Position numbers and translations under genes: made by a program
NCBI GenBank assembly: GCA_024742285.1
Contig: JANSYR010000003.1
Location: 248,001 to 312,000, forward strand
DNA from: a bacterium
Lineage (GTDB): Bacteria > Myxococcota_A > UBA9160 > UBA4427
Direction of reading: 5' to 3'
DNA: 64,000 bases
Shown: piece after piece, positions 54,797-62,011 of the stretch
Numbering within the stretch: position 1 is the stretch's first letter
Layout of the letters: each line of letters opens with the position of its first letter
Notes under the pieces: generated by a model
Told to the model about the DNA's origin: nothing
Database searches by the model: none
Seen by the model: only the letters and a program-made list of their open reading frames with translations

Positions 54797-55714
54797 ATGC
54801 CCCGCCGATCGATCGGAGGCCCGCTCACGATCGGGATCGTCTCGATGGTCCTGGTGCTCGCCCTCGGCGTGGGCTGGCAGATCCTCGTCTGGCGGGACGA
54901 GCCCGGCGCCGAGACGGGCATGTCGACCTTCGACCTCGTGCTCTTCGGTTTCGGCACGCTCTTCTTCCTGATGGTCTTCGCGGGCCTGGTCTGGTTGAGC
55001 GTGAAGCTCGTCCTCGAGATGCGACTCAACCAGTCCCAGCGCGCGTTCATCGACGCCGTCACGCACGAGTTGAAGACGCCCCTCGCGTCCTTCCGGCTCG
55101 GGCTCGAGACCCTCGATCGGCACGAGCTGAAGCCGGAGAAGCGGGCGGAGTTCCTGGGACGAATGGGCGAGGACCTCGATCGCCTCGAGTACACGGTGAC
55201 CCAGGTGCTGGCGGCCGCCCGGGCGGAGGAAGGGGCGGTCAAGACGGCCGATCGCCCGAGCGTCGATCTGCGCGAAGTCCTCGGAGCGAACGTGCGGGAG
55301 CTCCGGGAACGACACGATCTCGATGCCGACGCCGTTCGCCTGGACCCGTCCCGGACGCTTCGGGTGCGCGGTGACGAAGCCGAGCTGGGCGTCATCTTCC
55401 GCAACCTGCTCGAGAATGCGGTGAAGTACTCGGACGACCCGATCTGCATCCGCGTCGGGATCATCGAAGTCCCGGACGGCCGCGTGCGCGTCGAGATCTC
55501 CGACCAGGGGATCGGCATCCCGAAGCAGGAGCTCGGCCGGATCTTCAACCGGTTCTACCGGGCGGGCCGCGACGTCCAACGACAGGTCTCGGGGCTGGGC
55601 CTGGGTCTCTTCGTCGTTCGCACGCTGCTTCGCAAGCACGGCGGCGGGATCGTCGCGCTCTCGGAAGGGGCAGGGCGCGGGAGCCGTTTCGTCGTGACCC
55701 TGAGGCCCGCCTGA
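54797..55714 (+). CDS. Two-component sensor histidine kinase
   Basis: A compact 305-aa membrane kinase: TM1 at about 8-32, a very short extracytoplasmic loop (about 15 residues), TM2 at about 46-74. H box DAVTHELKTPLASFR with phospho-acceptor His90, N box NLLENAVKYS, G1 DQGIGIPKQ, F box FNRFYR and G2 GLGLGLFVV complete the HisKA-HATPase core. The tiny loop suggests sensing within the membrane or through a partner. ATG 54797 follows GGAGGTG. The stop overlaps the response-regulator start (TGATG), so they are a cognate pair. Confidence 0.92.
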   Translation: MPRRSIGGPLTIGIVSMVLVLALGVGWQILVWRDEPGAETGMSTFDLVLFGFGTLFFLMVFAGLVWLSVKLVLEMRLNQSQRAFIDAVTHELKTPLASFRLGLETLDRHELKPEKRAEFLGRMGEDLDRLEYTVTQVLAAARAEEGAVKTADRPSVDLREVLGANVRELRERHDLDADAVRLDPSRTLRVRGDEAELGVIFRNLLENAVKYSDDPICIRVGIIEVPDGRVRVEISDQGIGIPKQELGRIFNRFYRAGRDVQRQVSGLGLGLFVVRTLLRKHGGGIVALSEGAGRGSRFVVTLRPA

Positions 55715-56448
55715 TGGCCGCGGGGCCGGAGTCGAAGGGTCTCGCGGCACGGATCCTCGTCGTCGAGGACGAGGCGCACATCGCCGACGGGTTGCGCTTC
55801 AACCTCGAGGAGGAGGGCTATTCGGTCGAGGTCGCGACGGACGGGCGGACCGCCGTCGAGCGGATCTCCGATGGCGAAGCCCCGCGTCTCGACCTCGTGA
55901 TCCTCGACCTGATGCTGCCCGAGCTCTCCGGCTTCGAGGTCGCGCGCCGGACCCGTGCGTCGGGCAACTACGTCGCGATCCTGATGCTGACCGCGAAAGA
56001 CGACGGCGCCGACGTCGTCCGCGGCCTCGAGGAAGGAGCGGACGACTACCTGACGAAGCCCTTCCGACTCGAGGAGCTGCTCGCGCGGGTCCGCGGTCTC
56101 CTCCGACGCCGACGTTGGGACGGGGCGTTCGAGCGCACGGATCCGAGCGCCGAGGTCCAGGTCGGCAAGAGCGTGATCCACTTCGACCGCTTCGCGATCG
56201 AAACGCCCGACGAGACGGTCACGCTCACCACCCGCGAAGCCGGGTTGTTGCGCGCGCTCGTGGACCGCGAAGGCGAGACGGTCACGCGGGGTGAGCTGCT
56301 CGAGCAGGTCTGGGGATTGCGCCCCGACACCAAGACGCGTGTGATCGACAGCTTCGTCGTCCGTCTCCGAAAGTATCTCGAACGCGACCCGAGTGAGCCG
56401 GAACACATCGTCTCCGTCCGCGGACGCGGCTATCGATTCGATCGTTAG
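55714..56448 (+). CDS. OmpR-family response regulator
   Basis: A 244-aa transcription factor paired with the preceding kinase. The receiver domain has acidic pocket Glu18-Asp19, phospho-acceptor Asp65 (VILDLMLP), Thr93 (LMLTAKD) and Lys115 (DYLTKPF), all intact. A winged helix from about residue 140 to 240 shows LTTREAGLLRALVDREGETV and TRVIDSFVVRLRKYLE, ending RGRGYRF, typical of OmpR/PhoB. Targets are unknown; no DNA repeat characteristic of a Pho box was found in the window. Confidence 0.93.
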   Translation: MAAGPESKGLAARILVVEDEAHIADGLRFNLEEEGYSVEVATDGRTAVERISDGEAPRLDLVILDLMLPELSGFEVARRTRASGNYVAILMLTAKDDGADVVRGLEEGADDYLTKPFRLEELLARVRGLLRRRRWDGAFERTDPSAEVQVGKSVIHFDRFAIETPDETVTLTTREAGLLRALVDREGETVTRGELLEQVWGLRPDTKTRVIDSFVVRLRKYLERDPSEPEHIVSVRGRGYRFDR

Positions 56449-56580
56449 GACCGATCGCAACGGTTCGTCTCTGTCAAGTGCTCATTGCGGATCAATCGTC
56501 CACGACGCGATGAGAACGACGCACGAGTGACGCGTGTTTTTCGCTTGTGGAGAGTGGCGGGATCGTGCCAACTTCTCCCC

Positions 56581-57357
56581 ATGAGTTCGTTGCGCATGCA
56601 TGTCCAGCCGGTCCTCGGCGAGCCGACGCTGATGATGGCGTTCGAAGGTTGGAACGACGCGTGCGAGTCGGCTTCGTCGGCGGTCCGTTTCGTCGATGCC
56701 CATCTTCGCGGCGTGCCCCTCGCGGACATCGACCCCGACGACTACTACGACTTCACGGTCCGACGTCCGCAGGTTCACTACGCGACCGGACACTCCGGCC
56801 CGATCTCCTGGCCGTCGAGCGAGTTCCGCTACGGCGTGACCGAAGACGGACTCGAGCTGATCACCGGCCTCGGCGTCGAACCGCACATGCGCTGGCGCAG
56901 CTACTGCGAGTCGATCGTCGAGCTCGCCGTCGACATGGGCGTCCAGCGCTGTCTCCTGCTGGGCGCGTATCTCGCCGACGTCGTCTACTCCCAGCCCGTC
57001 ACGGTCTCGGGCTTCGCCAGCGACGCCTCGCTCCTCGAGCGCTTCGAGGTCGAGCCGACCAGCTACGAGGGGCCGACCGGGATCGTCGGTGTGCTCGCGA
57101 ACGCGCTGATCGAAGAGGGCGTCGAAGTGCTCTCCCTCTGGGCCGGACTCCCCCACTACATCACCGCGACCCCGAACCCGCGCGGTGCCCTCGCGCTCCT
57201 GCGCAAGGTCTCGCAGTACCTCGAGGTCCCCTTCGATCTCCAGAAGATGCGGGAGGACGCCCTCCGCTTCGAAGAGGACGTCTCGCGCGTCGTCGCCTCC
57301 GACGAAGAGCTCTCCGACTACGTCAAGGAGCTGAAGCGGCGCGAGTTCGCCCAATAG
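56581..57357 (+). CDS. PAC2 family protein
   Basis: A 258-aa cytoplasmic protein resembling the proteasome assembly chaperone 2 fold found in archaea, actinobacteria and some other bacteria. PTLMMAFEGWNDACESASSA at the start, DPDDYYDFTVRRPQV, CLLLGAYLADVVYSQPV (with the conserved Gly-Ala loop) and GLPHYITATPNPRGALALL are the recurring PAC2 family patterns. Bacterial function is not established. ATG 56581 opens the family-like start; the frame is open from 56485. No proteasome or Pup genes are in view. It ends before the inverted-repeat element. Confidence 0.75.
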   Translation: MSSLRMHVQPVLGEPTLMMAFEGWNDACESASSAVRFVDAHLRGVPLADIDPDDYYDFTVRRPQVHYATGHSGPISWPSSEFRYGVTEDGLELITGLGVEPHMRWRSYCESIVELAVDMGVQRCLLLGAYLADVVYSQPVTVSGFASDASLLERFEVEPTSYEGPTGIVGVLANALIEEGVEVLSLWAGLPHYITATPNPRGALALLRKVSQYLEVPFDLQKMREDALRFEEDVSRVVASDEELSDYVKELKRREFAQ

Positions 57358-57417
57358 TCGCTCGTCTCGAACGCGGCCTTTCGGATGCCGTGCCGGGGCT
57401 GGGCCGGCGCGCGCTCC

Positions 57418-57770
57418 GATCCTCACTTTCTCTCGGCCTGTCGGCGGGGGGCGTGATCGTTCGGGCGTGGTGCACCAGGCCTCGCGGTTTTTTTGCGGTC
57501 TGAGCGCGCGCCGGCCGAGCCTCGGGCGGGGTGCTCGAGGGGCCACGTCCGAGCTCGCTCGGGTCGGTTGCGACTGCCGTGCTTGTTAGGCGGGGCTGCG
57601 CGGCGCGGCGTCCGATCGAAATCGTGCGAGCGCACCACGTGCGCCTCTACGCACATCGTCCCGAGCGGCCGGGGCGGCGGGCGCCTGGACCGCAATAAAA
57701 CCGCGAGGCGCGATGCACGGCCTCCAGTGCATCATGCGGTCCGCCGGCGCGCCGAGGGAAAGTGAGGATC
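57418..57770. repeat. 353-base inverted-repeat element, MITE-like
   Basis: The outer 20 bases at each end are inverted copies (GATCCTCACTTTC...CTCGGC, 19 of 20 identical). The arms stay collinear without gaps for about 95 bases: left arm 57418-57512, right arm 57770-57676. A second strongly matching block inside the arms carries CCTCGCGG, a run of T, then GCGGTC (20 of 21). The centre holds further hairpins, for example GCGCAC/GTGCGC at 57630-57644. No transposase is encoded. It lies between two convergent genes, whereas other convergent junctions here are 60 bases or less. It may be a non-autonomous mobile element, a structured RNA or a bidirectional terminator. No certain target duplication is visible. 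Confidence 0.7.
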
Positions 57771-57818
57771 CAGCCGCCCGCCGACCCGGCCGCCTGGCAC
57801 GGCCTGCGAACGCGCGCG

Positions 57819-58070
57819 TCAGCCGAGTTCGATACTTTCGCCGATGAGCATGATCGGGATGCTGTCGTCGACGATGTAGAGGACGCGGCCGTCTTCGCGC
57901 AGCAGGCCTTCCTCGATCACCGTCTCGACCTTCGCGCCGCCGCGGTTGCGCAGGCGCCCCGCTTCGATCTCGGCGTTGAGCGGCGCGAGGACCGCGGCCT
58001 CGGCGCGGGCCACGGGCTGGCGCGTCTCGGGGCAGCAGAGGATGTCGAGGAGTTGGTCGTCGATCGGCAT
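57819..58070 (-). CDS. Trm112 family protein
   Basis: An 83-aa protein of the Trm112/YcaR family. LLDILCCPETRQPV at the start and REDGRVLYIVDDSIPIML at the end are the two conserved blocks. Eukaryotic Trm112 activates methyltransferases; bacterial homologues are small, often zinc-ribbon-like, and functionally unclear. Here only the N-terminal CC pair is present and no second CxxC is seen, so metal binding is uncertain. It is convergent with the PAC2 gene across the inverted-repeat element. Confidence 0.8.
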   Translation of the reverse strand: MPIDDQLLDILCCPETRQPVARAEAAVLAPLNAEIEAGRLRNRGGAKVETVIEEGLLREDGRVLYIVDDSIPIMLIGESIELG

Positions 58071-58200
58071 GGGGGAATCCTAGCGGGCGTTCGGCCCGGT
58101 CGTCGTCCACGCGCGACGCATGGCCGCGGACGGCATTCGTGTCCGCAGGAGAGGCCGTCGCGATGGACGTCGCCACGCGTCTCGGCGTGACGAAGCCACT

Positions 58201-59445
58201 CTATCGCAACATCGCGGACGGATAGTCGAGGATGCGGCGGGCCACGATCAGCTGGTTGATCTGCTGGGTGCCCTCGTAGATGTCGTTGATCTTCGCGTCG
58301 CGCATCCACTTCTCGACCAGCAGCTTCTTCGAGTAGCCGACCGGGCCGAGGAGTTGGACCGCCTTCTGGGTGATCTTCGTGACCGCGAGGCCGGCCTTCG
58401 CCTTGGCCATCGAGGCCTCGAGGTTGTTGGGCTTGCCGGAGTTCATCATCCACGCGGCGCGCCAGGTGAGCAGTCGGGCCGCGCGGAGCTCCGCCTCCAT
58501 CTCGATCACGTCCCGCTCGATCGCGGTCAGCTCCCGCGGCGGTGCGTCGTAGCGGATCTCGACACCCTGTCGTTCGAGCTCTTCCTTGAGGAAGTCGAGG
58601 GCGGCGCGGCCGATGCCCGTCGCCATCGCGGCGACGATCGGGCGGCTCGCGTCGAAGGTCGCCATCGCGCCCTTGAAGCCCTTGTCTTTGGGGTTGGCGC
58701 CCGACTTCTTCGGATCCTTCTTCTTGACCTCGCTCGAGCCGAGCAGGTTCTCTGCCGGGACGCGGCAGTCCTCGAAGCGGAGCGTGGCGGTGTCCGAGGC
58801 CCGGATGCCGAGCTTCTTCTCACAGCCGATCAGCTCCATGCCCGGGGTGTTCGCCGGCACGACGAAGGACTTGATGCCGCCACGGCCAGCGCTCTTGTCG
58901 ATCGTGGCCCAGACGACGACGAAGCCGCCGTCGACGGTCGCGGCGCCTTCGCCCGCCGTGCAGAAGATCTTGGTGCCGTTGAGGACGTACTCCCCGGTCG
59001 CCTCGTCGTAGTCGGCGGTCGTCTCGATCGCGGCGGAGTCGGAGCCGGCGTTCGGCTCGGTGATGGCCATCGCGCCCCAGATCGGATGCCCCCCCTCCTC
59101 GCGGAACGCGTTCATGAACTTGCTGCGCTGCTCCTTGGTTCCGGCGGCGGAGACGGCGGAGCCGCCGAGGGCCGGCGTCGGCATCCGCAGGTAGAGCCCG
59201 GCGTCGCCCCAGCAGAGCTCTTCCGCCTGCAGGCAGACGGTCACGAAGCCGTCGTTCTGGAAGGCGCCCTTGTCCTGCGGCCCCTTGCGCCCCTCGCTCC
59301 ACCAGTAGTCGACCCACTCGGTCGGGAGCGTGTGCTCCTCGAGGTCGTATTTTCGGGAGATCGGGCGCATCTGCTCTCGCGCGATCTTGTTGTAGTGCTC
59401 GAGGGAGATCTGCGAGCCGGCGCTGAGTTCGAAGTCGATCGGCAT
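58201..59445 (-). CDS. Acyl-CoA dehydrogenase
   Basis: An FAD enzyme that makes the alpha-beta double bond of acyl-CoAs. From ATG 59445, which has GGAG 7 bases upstream, it is 414 aa; the frame opens at 59472. Helical N-terminal domain, then MAITEPNAGSDSAAIETTA (flavin loop), VLNGTKIFCTAGEG, GIRASDTATLRFEDCRVP and a C-terminal IYEGTQQINQLIVARRIL holding the usual catalytic Glu. A Lys-rich insert (about residues 228-245, SEVKKKDPKKSGANPKDKG) follows the beta domain. Substrate chain is unknown. It lies 62 bases downstream of a second dehydrogenase; the two may form one enzyme or act on related substrates. Confidence 0.9.
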   Translation of the reverse strand: MPIDFELSAGSQISLEHYNKIAREQMRPISRKYDLEEHTLPTEWVDYWWSEGRKGPQDKGAFQNDGFVTVCLQAEELCWGDAGLYLRMPTPALGGSAVSAAGTKEQRSKFMNAFREEGGHPIWGAMAITEPNAGSDSAAIETTADYDEATGEYVLNGTKIFCTAGEGAATVDGGFVVVWATIDKSAGRGGIKSFVVPANTPGMELIGCEKKLGIRASDTATLRFEDCRVPAENLLGSSEVKKKDPKKSGANPKDKGFKGAMATFDASRPIVAAMATGIGRAALDFLKEELERQGVEIRYDAPPRELTAIERDVIEMEAELRAARLLTWRAAWMMNSGKPNNLEASMAKAKAGLAVTKITQKAVQLLGPVGYSKKLLVEKWMRDAKINDIYEGTQQINQLIVARRILDYPSAMLR

Positions 59446-59507
59446 TTCGGACTCCATGTCGCGAGACAGCACGGCGAGAAACTTCGCCGAGCGCCCGCAG
59501 GCGAGTA

Positions 59508-60593
59508 TTAGACCAGGGCGAGGGTTTCGAAGCTGGCGAGGCCAGCGAGGTTGCGGAGGTGGAGCTCCGGGAGGTAGTCGCGGATGTAGCCGTGACCGCC
59601 GAAGACCTGGACCGCGCCATCGGCGACGCGAAGACCGATCCGCATCATCTGATCCTGCGCGAGGCGGGCGAGGCGGCCCGAGGGCTCGCCTCGATCGAGG
59701 GCGTCGGCCGCTTCCCAGATCAGCAGGCGGGCGCCGTCGATCTCGATCGCCATGTCCGCGAGCATGAAGGCGATCGCCTGCCGGGTGGCGATCGGCTGTC
59801 CGAAGGTCTCGCGCTGCTTCGCGTAGTCCCGGGAGACCTCGAAGGCCGCGCGTGCCGTTCCGAGCGCGGCGGCGGCGACGGCAATCCGGCCGCGATCGAT
59901 CAGGCCCCGGATCGCCGCGTCGTCAGCGGCCAGGCGAGCGCTCTCCGGAACGCGGACGCCGGCGAGGGTGAGCTCGGCGGTCGGGAGGCCGTTCAGGCCC
60001 ATGTTCATCTCGGCCTCGGCCGACAGGCCCGCCGCGTCGAGCGGTACGACGAAGGCCGCGAGGGAGTCGTTTTCCCCTGCAATCACGACGACTTGACTCG
60101 TTCCCTCGAGCCAGGGGACCTGGCACTTCACGCCGTCCAGGACGATCTCGCCGCCGTCCGCCTTCGCCGTCGTGTGGGGGTGAAAAACATCGAAATCGAA
60201 GCGGGGCTCGACGATGGCGAGGGATCCCGGGACGAATCGATCCCCGACCAGCGAAGGCAGGAGCTCGTTCTGCAGGGATTCGGACCCGAAATCGGCGATC
60301 GGGAGGCCCGAGAGGCCGGGCGAGAGGATTGCCAGGGCCGTCGCCATGTCGCCCCAGCCGAGCTCCTCGGCGATCAGCGCGCCGGTCAGCGCGGAGCGCT
60401 CGCCGCCGCCGCCGACGGATTCGGGCAGGGCGTTGGCGACGAGACCGAGCTCGTGGGCGGCGTCGAGGACGGCCGTATCAGGGGTACCGCGCTCGTCGGC
60501 CTCGCGACACCGGGGGCGGATCTCGTTCTCGGCGAACTGGCGGACGGTCTCGATGATGAGGGCCTGCTCTTCGCTGGGCTCGAAGTCGATCAT
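59508..60593 (-). CDS. Acyl-CoA dehydrogenase, shorter paralogue
   Basis: A 361-aa acyl-CoA dehydrogenase-fold protein. Recognisable are FEPSEEQALIIETVRQFAENE, NALPESVGGGGE, a beta domain with VLDGVKCQVPWLEGTS, RETFGQPIATRQAIAFMLADM and VFGGHGYIRDYLPELHLRN. The C-terminus reads ASFETLALV, so a Glu is present near the catalytic position but the usual YEGT context is lost. Some steroid- or cholesterol-type dehydrogenases pair a canonical and an atypical subunit, so a heteromer with the neighbour is possible (inference). ATG 60593 follows GGAG. Confidence 0.85.
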   Translation of the reverse strand: MIDFEPSEEQALIIETVRQFAENEIRPRCREADERGTPDTAVLDAAHELGLVANALPESVGGGGERSALTGALIAEELGWGDMATALAILSPGLSGLPIADFGSESLQNELLPSLVGDRFVPGSLAIVEPRFDFDVFHPHTTAKADGGEIVLDGVKCQVPWLEGTSQVVVIAGENDSLAAFVVPLDAAGLSAEAEMNMGLNGLPTAELTLAGVRVPESARLAADDAAIRGLIDRGRIAVAAAALGTARAAFEVSRDYAKQRETFGQPIATRQAIAFMLADMAIEIDGARLLIWEAADALDRGEPSGRLARLAQDQMMRIGLRVADGAVQVFGGHGYIRDYLPELHLRNLAGLASFETLALV

Positions 60594-61210
60594 GGGGAAC
60601 TCCGGGTGGGCGGGGAGAGGCCGTTCGCAGGCCTCGGTGGGGCGACCGAGCCTATCGGATCGGGTGGGGGATCGCCCCGCCGGTCGAGGACCGCGGGTCG
60701 GTCCGGCTTGCCGTTCGCGCGCCGGGATTCGACGCCCGCCGACCTGGCCGCATCGTGCGAACGCGTTCGCCCAAACTCCGGTTGCGAGCGCGGTCGGTCG
60801 AGCGCGCGATCGGGGGCTTCGTCGGACGGGGGATCTCCCCGGACGGCACTCCGGACTGCGCCTGCAACCATTCGCTGCGCGCTCCTTCCAGGGGTGCCAC
60901 GGATACTCCGCCGCGACCGCTTGACGCTGATTTCCGCCCGTTGTAACCACGGGCGCGTTCTCTGAAAAGTCCGCGTTTCGACTGCAGTTCGGTCATGTTC
61001 CACCGCCTCTTCCGTCTCCCGCCGCGCCCGATCGGGGCCACCGGTCGGGGAGGAGCGGGCGGCCTCGGTGCGTGTCCGGACAACCCTGAGCACTCCTAGG
61101 AAACCGTTTGTTGCACGCGGGGCTGCGTCGCCCGACCGATTCTCTCGGCCGACTCGACGCGACTCGAAACGACCCCCGCAACGACGGATCTCAGAAGGCC
61201 CCTACTCCAT
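60594..61210. other. 617-base divergent intergenic region before the ACIII genes
   Basis: No convincing gene; open frames here lack starts with ribosome sites and mirror GC bias. It separates the acyl-CoA dehydrogenase pair (-) from actA (+). Structures seen: an inverted repeat CGCCCGT/ACGGGCG at 60935-60955 with a 7-base loop, overlapping a possible promoter (TTGACG at 60921); a perfect 10-bp palindrome TGTCCGGACA at 61073-61082; and an 8-bp palindrome TCCTAGGA at 61094-61101. These could be operators or start-site elements for the ACIII operon. Confidence 0.35.
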
Positions 61211-61990
61211 ATGTCTGATACACACTCGTCGAACGAGCAGACCGGAGCAGCGCGACGGCGCTCGCTCGTGATCGGTGCGCTCTCGGCCCTCGCTGCGGCC
61301 GTGTTCGTGTTCTGGTCCGGCTGGCCGACGCCCACCGACGGCGCGGCCAACGCTGCCGGTGGCGGTGACGTGCTGATCGCCACCAGCGTCTGCGAGGCCC
61401 ACCTTCTCCGGTCTCGCAAGGAAGACGATCCGAGCCTCGAGATCGAGATCCCGGCGGAGTACGACAAGCAGTGGCCCTCCGCCTCCGCCTGTCAGTCCGC
61501 AGTCGACGCCTGGGACCCGACGGCCGAAGGGCCGATGCAGCCGATCCCGTTCAGCCACAAGCACCACGCGGGCGAGTTCCAGATCGAGTGCCTCTACTGC
61601 CATGCCGGGACCGACAAGTCCCAGGCCGCCGGCGTTCCCTCCGTCGAGCTCTGCATGGGCTGCCATTCGCAGTTCCCGGCCGAGTACGACCAGATCGAGG
61701 GCATCCGGATCCTCAAGGAGCACTGGAAGCAGAAGAAGCCGGTCGAGTGGGTGCAGATCCATCGCCTCCCCGAACACGTGCAGTTCCGGCACAACCGCCA
61801 CATCCAGGCGGGCGTCGACTGTCAGAACTGTCACGGCGACGTCGCTTCCTACGACAAGCTCCCGCTCGTCGAGGACTCGCACATCGGATACCTGGTGCCG
61901 GTCGCGAAGCTCGAGATGGGCTGGTGCATCAACTGCCATCGACAGAACAACCAGCAGGCGTCCCAGGACTGCCTGAAGTGCCACTACTAA
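61211..61990 (+). CDS. actA: Alternative complex III subunit A, pentaheme cytochrome c
   Basis: A 259-aa membrane-anchored c-type cytochrome. One N-terminal helix (about 19-38) anchors it; the periplasmic part has five CxxCH haem sites: CLYCH 127-131, CMGCH 148-152, CQNCH 204-208, CINCH 239-243 and CLKCH 254-258. This count and the following Mo-pterin/FeS-type gene match ActA of alternative complex III, which oxidises menaquinol and passes electrons to cytochrome c or a terminal oxidase. ATG 61211 follows AGAAGG. It is the first gene of the operon; actB starts 21 bases downstream. Confidence 0.9.
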   Translation: MSDTHSSNEQTGAARRRSLVIGALSALAAAVFVFWSGWPTPTDGAANAAGGGDVLIATSVCEAHLLRSRKEDDPSLEIEIPAEYDKQWPSASACQSAVDAWDPTAEGPMQPIPFSHKHHAGEFQIECLYCHAGTDKSQAAGVPSVELCMGCHSQFPAEYDQIEGIRILKEHWKQKKPVEWVQIHRLPEHVQFRHNRHIQAGVDCQNCHGDVASYDKLPLVEDSHIGYLVPVAKLEMGWCINCHRQNNQQASQDCLKCHY

Positions 61991-62011
61991 CGAGAGGTCT
62001 CGAGGAATCCC

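Noticed and set aside
58162-58224. Short plus-strand frame between the Trm112 and acyl-CoA dehydrogenase genes
   Set aside because: Only 20 codons, overlaps the end of the dehydrogenase gene and has no feature beyond an ATG.
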